A program made the position numbers and the translations under genes. Shown in pieces: positions 8,317-16,708 of a DNA stretch of 64,000 bases. Below the pieces are notes generated by a model. It ran no database searches. It was not told the origin of the DNA and saw nothing but the letters and a program-made list of their open reading frames with translations. Source of the DNA: Pseudomonas sp. CCC3.1 (GTDB lineage Bacteria > Pseudomonadota > Gammaproteobacteria > Pseudomonadales > Pseudomonadaceae); contig NZ_CP133778.1 of NCBI RefSeq assembly GCF_034347405.1, positions 310,001-374,000 on the forward strand. The letters run 5' to 3'. How positions within the stretch are numbered: the stretch's first letter is position 1; each line of letters begins with the position of its first letter.

Positions 8317-9285
8317 TCAGTGGGTGCGGGCTACCGCAAACTCACTCAGCTCAACCAGTGCATCGCGGTATTCGCTTGGTGGCAAGACTTCAAGGCAGGC
8401 AATGGCGCGGGCGACGAAATCGCGCGCCAGCTGTGCGGTGTAGTCCAGCGAGCCCGAAGCTTCGACGGCTGCGCGGATGTTTTCGAGGTCCTCAATGCCA
8501 CCTTTTTGGATGGCTGTGCGCACCAGAGCGGCTTGCTCCGGGGTGCCTTCGCGCATGGTGTAGATCAGCGGCAAGGTCGGCTTGCCTTCTGCCAGGTCAT
8601 CGCCGACGTTTTTGCCCAGCGCTTCAGCGTCGCCACGGTAGTCGAGCAGGTCGTCTACCAACTGGAACGCCACGCCCAAGTGGTCGCCAAAGGTACGCAG
8701 CGCTTCGCTTTGCTCGGGCGTTGCACCGGCCAGCGCTGCGGCACTGTGGGTCGACGCCTCGAACAGCATCGCGGTTTTGCCGCGAATGACTTCCATATAG
8801 GTTTCTTCGGTGGTGCTGGCGTCCCGTACTTTGGACAGCTGCAACACTTCGCCTTCGGCAATGATGCGAGTGGCTTTCGACAGGATTTTCATCACTGGCA
8901 TCGAGCCCAGCTCAACCATCATTTCGAAGGAGCGCGAGTACAGGAAGTCGCCGACCAATACGCTGGGAGCGTTGCCCCACGTGGCATTGGCGGTCTTGCG
9001 GCCGCGGCGCATGCCGGACATGTCGACTACGTCGTCGTGCAGCAGGGTCGCGGTGTGCAGGAACTCGATAGTGGCGGCGAGCAGGCGCAGGTCATCGCCT
9101 TCGCGACCCAGGGCCTTGCCACACAGCAACACTAATAAAGGACGAAGGCGTTTGCCGCCGGCCGAAGTAATGTAGTCGCCGATTTTTGAGACCAGCGGCA
9201 CACGTGAAGTCAGCTGTTTCTTGATGATGCCGTCGACGGCGCTAAAATCGTCCGCCACCGCGCGGTAGAAAGCTTGGGGTTGCAT
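8317..9285 (-). CDS. ispB: Octaprenyl diphosphate synthase
   Basis: A 322-residue trans-isoprenyl diphosphate synthase that extends farnesyl diphosphate to the polyprenyl tail of ubiquinone. The first Asp-rich motif is in LLHDDVVDMSGMRRG (residues about 84-98) and the second in FQLVDDLLDYRGDAE (residues about 210-224). KRLRPLLVLL near residue 50 is the isopentenyl diphosphate-binding region. It is cytoplasmic and normally dimeric. It is divergent from rplU, with about 240 bp between the two starts, an order conserved across gammaproteobacteria. The minus-strand start is the ATG opening MQPQAFYRAVADDFSAVD, which agrees with family N-termini. Confidence 0.96.
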   Translation of the reverse strand: MQPQAFYRAVADDFSAVDGIIKKQLTSRVPLVSKIGDYITSAGGKRLRPLLVLLCGKALGREGDDLRLLAATIEFLHTATLLHDDVVDMSGMRRGRKTANATWGNAPSVLVGDFLYSRSFEMMVELGSMPVMKILSKATRIIAEGEVLQLSKVRDASTTEETYMEVIRGKTAMLFEASTHSAAALAGATPEQSEALRTFGDHLGVAFQLVDDLLDYRGDAEALGKNVGDDLAEGKPTLPLIYTMREGTPEQAALVRTAIQKGGIEDLENIRAAVEASGSLDYTAQLARDFVARAIACLEVLPPSEYRDALVELSEFAVARTH

Positions 9286-9364
9286 CAGCGACAGGTGCTC
9301 CAGAAGGGTTGCGCGGCATGCTAGGTCGGGGGGCTGGGCCTGTCAAGGCGCGATGGGCGGCCAC

Positions 9365-9393
9365 TTGCAACCCGAACGCACCTTGCGTACAAT
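9365..9393 (+). promoter_or_regulatory. Sigma-70 promoter for rplU-rpmA
   Basis: TTGCAA (9365-9370) and TACAAT (9388-9393) are separated by exactly 17 bases and lie about 135 bp upstream of the rplU start, leaving a sizeable 5' leader. This is one of the best promoter matches in the window. Confidence 0.7.
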
Positions 9394-9526
9394 CGCGCAC
9401 CCTGAACTTCCTGGGCAGCACCTGCCTTACGCAATTGCACTTGGGCCGTTCCAGCCCCATGCAGCCATGCCAGCCAATACCTTTACCTATAAAGCGCTGG
9501 GTGAGCAGGATTATCGGAGAAATACC

Positions 9527-9841
9527 ATGTCGTACGCAGTAATCGTTACTGGTGGCAAGCAATACAAAGTAGCACCAGGTGAATACCTGAAGATCGAGAA
9601 ACTGGAAGTCGCTACTGGCGAATCCGTAACTTTTGATCGCGTTCTGTTGGTCGCCAATGGCGATGACGTAAACATCGGCGCTCCAGTTGTTGCTGGCGCC
9701 ACTGTTGTTGCTGAAGTGATTTCCCAAGGTCGTCACGACAAAATCCGCATCATCAAGTTCCGTCGTCGTAAGCACCACATGAAGCGTATGGGCCACCGCC
9801 AGTGGTACACCGAGATCAAAATCACCGGTATTCAGGCTTAA
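9527..9841 (+). CDS. rplU: 50S ribosomal protein L21
   Basis: A 104-residue ribosomal protein L21 that binds 23S rRNA. The frame is open upstream to 9353, but the family N-terminus MSYAVIVTGGKQYKVAPGEY starts at 9527 after a CGGAGA ribosome site. The basic RNA-binding stretch IIKFRRRKHHMKRMGHRQW is intact. It is followed 34 bp later by rpmA, forming the conserved rplU-rpmA operon, with Obg further downstream beyond a terminator. Confidence 0.98.
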   Translation: MSYAVIVTGGKQYKVAPGEYLKIEKLEVATGESVTFDRVLLVANGDDVNIGAPVVAGATVVAEVISQGRHDKIRIIKFRRRKHHMKRMGHRQWYTEIKITGIQA

Positions 9842-9875
9842 TTTCAGCCTAATTCCTCACTAGGAGAATTGACTC

Positions 9876-10151
9876 ATGGCACACAAAAAAGCTGGTGGTA
9901 GTACCCGTAACGGTCGCGACTCAGAAGCCAAACGCCTTGGCGTGAAGATGTATGGCGGCCAGGCTATCATTCCGGGCAACATCATCGTGCGTCAGCGCGG
10001 CACCCAATTCCACGCTGGCTACGGCGTTGGTATGGGCAAAGATCACACCCTGTTCGCGAAAGTGGAAGGCGTGATCAAGTTCCAGGTTAAGGGCGCCTTC
10101 GGTCGCCGCTACGTAAGCATCGTTCCGAAGACTGAAGTCGTCGCAGCGTAA
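9876..10151 (+). CDS. rpmA: 50S ribosomal protein L27
   Basis: A 91-residue L27, whose N-terminus reaches the peptidyl-transferase centre. The family start MAHKKAGGSTRNGRDSEAKR is complete with no cleavable extension, as in proteobacteria. An AGGAGAA ribosome site precedes the ATG. The C-terminus is slightly longer than the E. coli protein. Co-transcribed with rplU and followed by a clear terminator. Confidence 0.98.
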   Translation: MAHKKAGGSTRNGRDSEAKRLGVKMYGGQAIIPGNIIVRQRGTQFHAGYGVGMGKDHTLFAKVEGVIKFQVKGAFGRRYVSIVPKTEVVAA

Positions 10152-10169
10152 AAGCTTGGTAGCTGGAAG

Positions 10170-10196
10170 AGCCCTGTCTTGCGACGGGGCTTTTTC
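10170..10196 (+). terminator. Intrinsic terminator after rpmA
   Basis: AGCCCTGTC, a TTGC loop, then GACGGGGCT followed by a run of T. It ends the rplU-rpmA transcript and separates it from obg. Confidence 0.85.
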
Positions 10197-10348
10197 GTTT
10201 GTGGGGTGAGTCTCTTGCAAAACTGTTTGTATGGGCTGTTGGCGCTGGATTTAACGGTCGTTGATTGAGGTCGCTGCGCTCATTTTTGCAAGAGTCTTAT
10301 GTCTTGGTTTTTATCGGCTCGTCCTGATGACGAGAGGCGTGTTTTGTT

Positions 10349-11575
10349 ATGAAGTTTGTAGATGAAGTATCGATCAAAGTAAAAGCAGGCGACGGTGGTA
10401 ACGGTTGCATGAGTTTCCGTCGTGAGAAGTTCATCGAAAACGGTGGTCCGAACGGTGGTGATGGGGGTGATGGTGGCTCGATCTACATGATCGCCGACGA
10501 AAACCTCAATACCCTGGTTGATTACCGCTACACCCGTCACTTCGACGCGCAGCGTGGCTCTAACGGTGGCAGCACTGATTGCACGGGCCGCAAAGGTGAA
10601 GACCTGGTTCTGCGTGTGCCAGTCGGTACCACGGTGATTGACGCCGGTACTCAAGAAATCATTGGTGACTTGACCAAGGCGGGCCAGCGTTTGCTGGTGG
10701 TGCATGGCGGTTGGCACGGTTTGGGTAACACCCGTTTCAAATCCAGTACCAACCGTGCTCCACGCCAGACCACTCCGGGTAAGCCGGGTGAGCAGCGTGA
10801 TCTCAAGCTGGAATTGAAAGTGCTGGCAGACGTGGGTCTGCTGGGCTTGCCGAATGCTGGCAAAAGTACCTTTATTCGTGCGGTGTCTGCGGCCAAGCCA
10901 AAAGTGGCGGATTACCCGTTCACTACCTTGGTACCAAACCTGGGTGTGGTCAGTGTCGACCGCTGGAAGAGCTTCGTGATTGCCGATATTCCTGGCTTGA
11001 TCGAGGGTGCTTCGGATGGTGCTGGCCTGGGGATTCGTTTCCTCAAGCACTTGTCGCGTACCCGCTTGCTGTTGCACCTCGTGGACATGGCGCCGGTTGA
11101 GGGCACTGACAGCGCTGCTGATACTGCTGAAGTCATCGTTAACGAGCTGACCAAGTTCAGCCCTGCGCTGGCAGAACGTGATCGTTGGTTGGTGCTGAAC
11201 AAGTGCGATTCGTTGCCGCAAGAAGAGCATGACGCTCGCGTTAAAGAAGTGGTTGATCGTCTTGAGTGGACCGGCCCTGTGTACGTGATTTCGGCGATTG
11301 CCAAAATCGGTACCGACAAGCTGTGCCACGACATCATGCGCTATCTTGAAGATCGTGCTGACCGTCTGGCCAATGACCCGGCTTACAAAGAAGAGTTGGC
11401 CGAGCTTGATCAGCGCATCGAAGACGAGGCGCGTGCACAGCTGCAAGCGCTGGATGATCAGCGTGCCCTGCGTCGCAGCGGCGTGAAGAGCGTCCATGAC
11501 ATGGGTGATGATGATTGGGACGAAGAAGATGTTGAAGACGAAGATGGTCCAGAAATCATTTACGTCCGCGACTGA
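10349..11575 (+). CDS. obgE: Obg family GTPase (CgtA)
   Basis: A 408-residue essential GTPase involved in 50S ribosome assembly and stress control. The Gly-rich Obg fold occupies residues 1-158 (GGDGGNGCMSF, then GGPNGGDGGDGG). The G domain follows, with G1 in GLPNAGKSTF, G2/G3 in FTTLVPNLG and DIPGLIEGA, and G4 in LNKCD. The C-terminal tail is highly acidic (DDDWDEEDVEDEDGPE), as is usual for gammaproteobacterial Obg. The ribosome site is weak (GAGAGG about 14 bases upstream). It has its own terminator and is read after rplU-rpmA. Confidence 0.97.
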   Translation: MKFVDEVSIKVKAGDGGNGCMSFRREKFIENGGPNGGDGGDGGSIYMIADENLNTLVDYRYTRHFDAQRGSNGGSTDCTGRKGEDLVLRVPVGTTVIDAGTQEIIGDLTKAGQRLLVVHGGWHGLGNTRFKSSTNRAPRQTTPGKPGEQRDLKLELKVLADVGLLGLPNAGKSTFIRAVSAAKPKVADYPFTTLVPNLGVVSVDRWKSFVIADIPGLIEGASDGAGLGIRFLKHLSRTRLLLHLVDMAPVEGTDSAADTAEVIVNELTKFSPALAERDRWLVLNKCDSLPQEEHDARVKEVVDRLEWTGPVYVISAIAKIGTDKLCHDIMRYLEDRADRLANDPAYKEELAELDQRIEDEARAQLQALDDQRALRRSGVKSVHDMGDDDWDEEDVEDEDGPEIIYVRD

Positions 11576-11594
11576 TTCGTTGCAGTAAACTACA

Positions 11595-11619
11595 GCGCCG
11601 CTCAATTGAGCGGCGTTTT
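11595..11619 (+). terminator. Intrinsic terminator after obgE
   Basis: CGCCGCTCA and TGAGCGGCG form a tight stem followed by TTTTG, 20 bases after the obgE stop. Confidence 0.8.
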
Positions 11620-11699
11620 GGTATCTGTGAAACGGTAATCAAGAATAATTCCATGGGTGGCGCTCGGTCGCGCTGCTCTCAGGCATAGGTTGGATGATG

Positions 11700-12818
11700 A
11701 TGCGGAGCAAGGTGACAGGTGCGCAGCGTTGGGTCGTTAAGATCGGCAGCGCATTGCTGACAGCAGATGGCAAGGGCCTGGATCGCGCAGCAATGGGCGT
11801 TTGGGTTGAGCAGATGGTGGCCTTGCATGAGGCGGGCGTCGAGTTGGTGCTGGTGTCGTCGGGTGCGGTTGCTGCCGGTATGAGCCGCTTGGGCTGGTTG
11901 GTTCGACCCAGTGCGATGCACGAGCTGCAAGCGGCGGCTGCCATCGGTCAGATGGGGCTGGTGCAGGCCTGGGAGTCGAGCTTTGCTGAGCACTCGCGGC
12001 ACACGGCGCAAATTCTGCTGACTCATGACGACCTGTCTGACCGCAAGCGTTACCTGAATGCCCGCAGTACCTTGCGTACTCTGGTTGAGTTGGGTGTGAT
12101 TCCGGTCATCAATGAGAACGACACCGTGGTCACCGATGAAATTCGCTTTGGTGATAACGACACGCTGGCGGCGCTGGTGGCTAACCTGGTCGAGGCTGAC
12201 TTGCTGGTGATCCTGACCGACCGTGACGGCATGTTTGATGCTGATCCGCGTAACAACCCTGATGCCAAGATGATCTACGAAGCACGTGCCGATGATCCGG
12301 CACTGGATGCGGTCGCGGGCGGTACGGGCGGTGCGCTTGGTCGTGGTGGCATGCAGACCAAGTTGCGTGCGGCGCGCCTGGCAGCCCGTTCAGGGGCGCA
12401 CACGATTATCGTCGGCGGTCGTCTGGAGCGTGTGCTTGATCGCCTGAAAGCGGGTGAGCGTCTGGGGACGTTGCTGTCGCCTGAGCGTGGCATGCTGGCT
12501 GCGCGCAAGCAGTGGCTGGCCGGGCACTTGCAGACTCGCGGCACCTTGGTGCTGGATGATGGCGCCGTGCTGGCGCTGTCTCAAGGGCATAAAAGCTTGC
12601 TGCCTGTAGGTGTCAAGGCGGTGCAGGGTGGCTTCCGTCGTGGTGAGATGGTGGTGTGCGTGGCGCCAGATGGGCGGGAGATTGCCCGTGGCTTGGCCAA
12701 CTACAGTGCTGCTGAAGCGCAAAAAATTATTGGGCAGTCGTCAGAAGCGATTGTCAGTTTGTTGGGTTACATGGCGGAGCCTGAACTGGTTCATCGCGAT
12801 AACCTGATTCTGGTTTGA
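11700..12818 (+). CDS. proB: Glutamate 5-kinase
   Basis: A 372-residue enzyme for the first step of proline synthesis (L-glutamate to gamma-glutamyl phosphate). The amino-acid-kinase domain spans residues about 5-255 (WVVKIGSALLT, SSGAVAAG, INENDTVVT, LTDRDGMFDADP, GTGGALGRGGMQTKL). A PUA domain fills residues about 275-360. Three consecutive in-frame ATGs occur at 11694, 11697 and 11700; the third gives the usual Pseudomonas N-terminus MRxKVTGAQRW, but the first has slightly better spacing from the AGG at 11686. The gene sits downstream of obgE, as in other Pseudomonas, and upstream of creA. Confidence 0.95.
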   Translation: MRSKVTGAQRWVVKIGSALLTADGKGLDRAAMGVWVEQMVALHEAGVELVLVSSGAVAAGMSRLGWLVRPSAMHELQAAAAIGQMGLVQAWESSFAEHSRHTAQILLTHDDLSDRKRYLNARSTLRTLVELGVIPVINENDTVVTDEIRFGDNDTLAALVANLVEADLLVILTDRDGMFDADPRNNPDAKMIYEARADDPALDAVAGGTGGALGRGGMQTKLRAARLAARSGAHTIIVGGRLERVLDRLKAGERLGTLLSPERGMLAARKQWLAGHLQTRGTLVLDDGAVLALSQGHKSLLPVGVKAVQGGFRRGEMVVCVAPDGREIARGLANYSAAEAQKIIGQSSEAIVSLLGYMAEPELVHRDNLILV

Positions 12819-12832
12819 AACTGAGGTGTTGC

Positions 12833-13294
12833 ATGCGCTTGATAAGCGGTCTGTTGGGTTTGATCTTGGCGGTGCCATTGTTGGCGTCGGCCGAGGAGAT
12901 TGGCACGGTCTCGACGGTGTTCAAATTTGTTGGGCCAAACGACCGCATTGTGGTCGAGGCGTTCGATGATCCTAAGGTTGATGGCGTGACCTGCTACCTG
13001 TCGCGAGCCAAGACTGGCGGTATGAAAGGTGGTCTGGGTTTGGCTGAAGATCGCGCTGAGGCTTCGCTGGCGTGCCGTCAGACCGGTCCGATCAGCTTTA
13101 AAGGTGACTTGAAGGATGGCGAGGAAGTGTTCAAGGAGCGCACCTCGCTGGTTTTCAAAACCATGCAGGTCGTACGATTCCTCGACAAGAAGCGCAATAC
13201 GCTGGTGTACCTGGTGTACAGCGACCGCCTGATCGAAGGCAGTCCGCAGAATGCGGTGACTGCCATACCGATTCTGCCGTGGCCACAAAGCTAG
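12833..13294 (+). CDS. creA: CreA family periplasmic protein
   Basis: A 153-residue exported protein of the CreA family, of unknown biochemical role. The signal peptide is MRLISGLLGLILAVPLLASA, then EEIGTVSTVFKF. Family features seen are DRIVVEAFDDPKVDGVTCYL, the GGMKGGLGLAED segment and SLVFKTMQVVRFLD. Two cysteines (VTCYL and LACRQ) could form a disulfide. The start at 12833 is chosen over 12815 because it gives the signal peptide directly and has a GAGG ribosome site. It follows proB by 14 bp and is probably co-transcribed with it. Confidence 0.93.
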   Translation: MRLISGLLGLILAVPLLASAEEIGTVSTVFKFVGPNDRIVVEAFDDPKVDGVTCYLSRAKTGGMKGGLGLAEDRAEASLACRQTGPISFKGDLKDGEEVFKERTSLVFKTMQVVRFLDKKRNTLVYLVYSDRLIEGSPQNAVTAIPILPWPQS

Positions 13295-13304
13295 TGCTCT
13301 TAAA

Positions 13305-13334
13305 TAAAAAAGCCGCGTCTCTCGCGGTTTTTTA
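13305..13334 (+). terminator. Intrinsic terminator after creA
   Basis: AAAAAAGCCGCG, a TCTCT loop, then CGCGGTTTTTT, ten bases after the creA stop. The A-run on the left makes it potentially bidirectional. Confidence 0.85.
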
Positions 13335-13357
13335 TTGCCTGCTTTTCCCTGTTTTTT

Positions 13358-13504
13358 GTAGTCGCTGAGGAGCGCGGCGAGGCTGCGTTCGAGCGCGAAG
13401 CGGTCGCAAATTCAGCGCACGCCTTCAGTCTGGATGGTCGCAACCTTATGGTTTGCGACGGCTATGCCGCCGATCGCAGCCTCGCTGCGCTCCTCAGCGG
13501 CTAC
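13358..13504. repeat. REP pair, diverged family B copy 2
   Basis: Arms GTAGTCGCTGAGGAGCG and CGCTCCTCAGCGGCTAC face each other across about 115 bases containing a second inner palindrome (GCGACGGC region). It is larger than the other REP pairs and its core (GAGGAGCGCGGCGAGGCTGCG) differs from family B. Confidence 0.75.
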
Positions 13505-13530
13505 AGGATCGAGATCAATTTTCAGGCAAT

Positions 13531-13558
13531 AAAAAACCGACCCTGAGGTCGGTTTTTT
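13531..13558 (-). terminator. Intrinsic terminator of rpsT
   Basis: AAAAAACCGACC, a CTGA loop, then GGTCGGTTTTTT. On the minus strand the T-run follows the stem, placed 14 bases after the rpsT stop. Confidence 0.88.
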
Positions 13559-13571
13559 AAAAGCTTATCGC

Positions 13572-13850
13572 TTAAGCGGCAGTCGCAAGGTTCAACGCCT
13601 TGACGTGGCCATTCAGGCGGCTCTTATGACGAGCGGCTTTGTTCTTGTGGATGATGCCTTTATCGGCCATGCGGTCGATAACAGGAACAGCCAGAACATA
13701 AGCAGCTTGCGCTTTAGCAGCGTCTTTTGCGTCGATGGCTTTAACTACATTCTTGATGTAGGTACGAACCATGGAACGCAGGCTGGCGTTGTGGCTGCGA
13801 CGCTTCTCAGCCTGTTTTGCACGTTTTTTGGCGGAAGGTGTGTTGGCCAC
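13572..13850 (-). CDS. rpsT: 30S ribosomal protein S20
   Basis: A 92-residue S20, a helical primary 16S rRNA-binding protein. The start is GTG at 13850 (complement of CAC), preceded by GAGGAG; the product begins ANTPSAKKRAKQAEKRRSHN after the initiator. The open frame runs much further upstream but is not coding there. The sequence is lysine- and alanine-rich throughout, and the C-terminus is KALNLATAA. An upstream promoter and downstream terminator make it a single-gene unit. A non-ATG start is usual for S20, whose translation is autoregulated in E. coli. Confidence 0.97.
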   Translation of the reverse strand: MANTPSAKKRAKQAEKRRSHNASLRSMVRTYIKNVVKAIDAKDAAKAQAAYVLAVPVIDRMADKGIIHKNKAARHKSRLNGHVKALNLATAA

Positions 13851-13902
13851 CGTCGAGCTCCTCGAAAGACTTTTGGGAATTAACAAACAAAATAGGCCGC
13901 GA

Positions 13903-13931
13903 ATCATGCCGATGACGACAACTCTTGTCAA
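13903..13931 (-). promoter_or_regulatory. Sigma-70 promoter of rpsT
   Basis: On the minus strand TTGACA (complement of 13926-13931) and CATGAT (complement of 13903-13908) are 17 bases apart, 53 bp upstream of the GTG start. The perfect -35 fits a ribosomal protein gene. Confidence 0.65.
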
Positions 13932-14100
13932 GGGCGATTGATACGATCCGCTGAGTGGTTGATCGAGGGAGACGGGAGATTTATTTCCGGCGCTTGACCT
14001 GTAAACTCGCGAGCTTGGCTCTGTGCTGTTGCGGCGCGCAGTATCGCATAAGTGGGCGCTTTGTTCGCCTGCTCTTTCTCTAAAGGCAAAAACTCTTTCA

Positions 14101-15639
14101 ATGAATTTGCTCAAATCGTTGGCTGCCGTCAGCTCTATCACCATGATTTCAAGGGTTCTGGGCTTTGTCCGAGACACCATTATTGCGCGCACGTTTGGTG
14201 CCGGAATGGCCACGGATGCGTTCTTTATTGCCTTTAAATTACCCAATCTGCTGCGCCGGATTTTCGCCGAGGGAGCCTTCTCACAAGCGTTTGTCCCCAT
14301 TTTGGCCGAATACAAAAGCCAGCAAGGTGAAGAGGCGACACGCACGTTTGTGGCTTACGTCGCCGGGCTGCTGACCTTGGTGCTGGCAATCGTGACCATT
14401 TTGGGGATGCTTGCCGCACCTTGGGTGATCTGGGCCACAGCGCCGGGGTTTGCCACCACGCCGGAGAAGTTCCAGCTCACCTCCGAAATGTTGCGGGTGA
14501 CCTTTCCTTATATATTGCTGATCTCTTTGTCATCGCTGGCGGGGGCCATCCTCAATACTTGGAACCGCTTTTCGGTACCGGCGTTTGTGCCGACGCTGCT
14601 CAACGTCAGCATGATTATTTTTGCCTTGTTCCTGACGCCCTACTTTGACCCACCGGTCATGGCGTTGGGCTGGGCGGTGCTGGCCGGTGGCTTGGCGCAA
14701 TTGCTGTTTCAACTGCCACACCTGAAGAAAATCGGGATGCTGGTGCTGCCGCGCCTCAATCTGCGCGATACCGGCGTTTGGCGGGTGATGAAGCAGATGC
14801 TGCCAGCCATTCTGGGGGTTTCAGTCAGTCAGATTTCCCTGATCATTAACACGATTTTTGCCTCTTTTCTGGTGGCCGGATCGGTGTCATGGATGTACTA
14901 CGCAGACCGTTTGATGGAGCTGCCATCGGGCGTGCTGGGTGTGGCGCTGGGCACAATCCTGCTGCCGACACTGTCCAAGACCTACGCCAGCAAAGACCGC
15001 CAGGAATACTCAAGGATCCTCGATTGGGGGCTGCGCCTGTGTTTTGTGCTGGTGCTGCCGTGTGCGCTGGCTTTGGCGATTCTGGCTGAACCGCTGACCG
15101 TGTCGCTGTTTCAGTACGGAGAGTTCAGTGCGCTGGATGCGGCCATGACTCAGCGCGCGTTGGTGGCGTATTCGGTGGGGTTGCTCGGGCTTATTCTGAT
15201 CAAGGTGCTGGCGCCCGGCTTCTATGCCCAGCAAAACATCCGCACTCCCGTAAAAATTGCAGTGTTCACCCTGGTGGTCACGCAATTGCTCAACCTGGTC
15301 TTTATTGTGCCGTTGCAGCACGCAGGTCTGGCCTTGGCCATTAGCGTCGGCGCGTGTATTAACGCCGGTCTGTTGTTCTGGCAGTTGCGCAAGCAAAAGC
15401 TGTATATCGCCCAGCCCGGCTGGACCCAGTACCTGTTCAAGCTGGTGCTGGCGGTCGCAGTGATGTCGGCGGTATTGATTGGGTTGATGCAGCTGATGCC
15501 CGCGTGGGATCACGGCCACATGCTTGAGCGCTTTATGCGTCTGGGTGGTTTGGTTGTCGCTGGGGTGCTGGCTTATTTCGGCATGTTATTGCTGTTGGGC
15601 TTGCGTTTGAAGGATTTCGCCCGCAAGTCTCTGATGTAA
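14101..15639 (+). CDS. murJ: Lipid II flippase MurJ
   Basis: A 512-residue polytopic MATE/MOP-superfamily protein that moves lipid II across the inner membrane for peptidoglycan synthesis. The family N-terminus MNLLKSLAAVSSITMISRVL followed by GFVRDTIIA begins at 14101. The upstream open frame from 14023 is non-coding extension. About 14 hydrophobic segments can be counted, and conserved motifs include NLLRRIFAEGAFSQAFVP near residues 46-63 and the arginine- and aspartate-containing SWMYYADRLMELPSG near 270. It is divergent from rpsT, with ribF downstream after 118 bp. Confidence 0.96.
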   Translation: MNLLKSLAAVSSITMISRVLGFVRDTIIARTFGAGMATDAFFIAFKLPNLLRRIFAEGAFSQAFVPILAEYKSQQGEEATRTFVAYVAGLLTLVLAIVTILGMLAAPWVIWATAPGFATTPEKFQLTSEMLRVTFPYILLISLSSLAGAILNTWNRFSVPAFVPTLLNVSMIIFALFLTPYFDPPVMALGWAVLAGGLAQLLFQLPHLKKIGMLVLPRLNLRDTGVWRVMKQMLPAILGVSVSQISLIINTIFASFLVAGSVSWMYYADRLMELPSGVLGVALGTILLPTLSKTYASKDRQEYSRILDWGLRLCFVLVLPCALALAILAEPLTVSLFQYGEFSALDAAMTQRALVAYSVGLLGLILIKVLAPGFYAQQNIRTPVKIAVFTLVVTQLLNLVFIVPLQHAGLALAISVGACINAGLLFWQLRKQKLYIAQPGWTQYLFKLVLAVAVMSAVLIGLMQLMPAWDHGHMLERFMRLGGLVVAGVLAYFGMLLLLGLRLKDFARKSLM

Positions 15640-15723
15640 GGAAAATTGCGGTCAAACGTCGATTTTGTCGATTTGACCTGATTTGCCTTGCGCTGTTGCC
15701 TGTCGTCACGGGCTGGGTGTGGT

Positions 15724-15729
15724 TATAAT
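15724..15729 (+). promoter_or_regulatory. TATAAT -10 element before ribF
   Basis: A perfect TATAAT lies 28 bases upstream of the chosen ribF start. The best -35-like hexamer (TTGCCT at 15696) is too far (22 bases), so the promoter is only provisional. Confidence 0.35.
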
Positions 15730-15757
15730 CGGCCACTTTATGAGCAAGAAGCGCGTT

Positions 15758-16708
15758 ATGCAGCTGGTTCGAGGCCTTCACAATCTGCGGCCCCAACATC
15801 GGGGCTGTGTCGCCACTATTGGCAACTTTGACGGTGTACACCGTGGTCACCAGGCAATCCTGGAGCGACTGCGTGAACGTGCACTGGAGTTGGGTGTGCC
15901 CAGCTGCGTGGTGATTTTTGAGCCGCAGCCGCGCGAATTCTTTGCCCCCGAAACCGCTCCGGCGCGTCTGGCTCGCCTGCGCGACAAGCTTCAGCTTCTG
16001 GCTGACGCAGGGGTTGATCGGGTGCTGTGCCTGGCGTTCAATCAACGCCTGTGCAAGCTCAGCGCTGCCGAATTTGTCGACACGATTTTGGTCGACGGTC
16101 TCGGTGTGCAGCACCTGGAGGTCGGTGACGATTTCCGTTTTGGTTGCGACCGGGTGGGTGATTTTGACTTCCTGCAACAAGCGGGCGTCATGCAAAACTT
16201 TACCGTCGAAGCCGCACAAACCGTTGAGCTTGATGGCGTGCGCATCAGCAGCACCAAGGTGCGCGATGCCTTGGCCAGCGCCGATTTCTCCTTGGCAGAA
16301 CGTTTGCTGGGGCGTCCATTTCAAATCGCAGGCAGGGTATTGCACGGCCAGAAACTGGCGCGCCAATTAGGCACGCCAACGGCCAATATCCAGCTTAAGC
16401 GACGTCGTGTTCCGTTGACCGGGGTGTATCTGGTCAGCGTTGAGATCGACGGAAAAACCTGGCCCGGTGTCGCTAATATTGGTGTCCGGCCGACCGTAGC
16501 AGGGGATGGCAGCGCCCATCTTGAAGTACATCTATTGGATTTCGCTGGCGATTTGTATGGCCAGCGTTTGACCGTGGCATTCCACCACAAGCTGCGTGAT
16601 GAGCAGCGTTTTGCCTCCCTGGAGGCGCTCAAGACGGCGATCAATGCGGACGTCGCCGCCGCCCGAGCCTTTTGGCTGGGTCAACCGCTTAAAAAGAGCC
16701 TGAAATGA
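15758..16708 (+). CDS. ribF: Riboflavin kinase / FAD synthetase
   Basis: A 316-residue bifunctional enzyme making FMN and then FAD from riboflavin. The N-terminal nucleotidyltransferase domain (residues about 1-185) shows TIGNFDGVHRGHQ with the HxGH-like GHQ motif, and RISSTKVRDAL. The C-terminal flavokinase domain includes GRVLHGQKLARQLGTPTANI and GVYLVSVEIDG. ATG at 15758 gives the usual N-terminus MQLVRGLHNLRPQHRGCVAT; an upstream in-frame ATG at 15740 is less likely. Its stop overlaps the ileS start by four bases, starting the ribF-ileS-lspA-fkpB chain. Confidence 0.96.
   Translation: MQLVRGLHNLRPQHRGCVATIGNFDGVHRGHQAILERLRERALELGVPSCVVIFEPQPREFFAPETAPARLARLRDKLQLLADAGVDRVLCLAFNQRLCKLSAAEFVDTILVDGLGVQHLEVGDDFRFGCDRVGDFDFLQQAGVMQNFTVEAAQTVELDGVRISSTKVRDALASADFSLAERLLGRPFQIAGRVLHGQKLARQLGTPTANIQLKRRRVPLTGVYLVSVEIDGKTWPGVANIGVRPTVAGDGSAHLEVHLLDFAGDLYGQRLTVAFHHKLRDEQRFASLEALKTAINADVAAARAFWLGQPLKKSLK

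Noticed and set aside
10211..10296. Distant inverted repeat CTCTTGCAAAA / TTTTTGCAAGAG before obgE
   Set aside because: Arms are 11 bases apart by about 65 bases with no further pairing; could be chance or a weak leader fold, so not called a feature.
10280..11605. 441-codon open frame antisense to obgE
   Set aside because: obgE has every GTPase motif on the plus strand; the antisense frame also runs through its terminator region.
13851..14345. N-terminal extension of rpsT to a 257-residue product
   Set aside because: It would cross the rpsT promoter and the divergent murJ start; S20 is about 90 residues and a GTG with GAGGAG fits exactly.
15651..15678. GGTCAAA / TTTGACC inverted repeat between murJ and ribF
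   Set aside because: A possible hairpin, but the stem is interrupted and no T-run follows; not convincing as a terminator.
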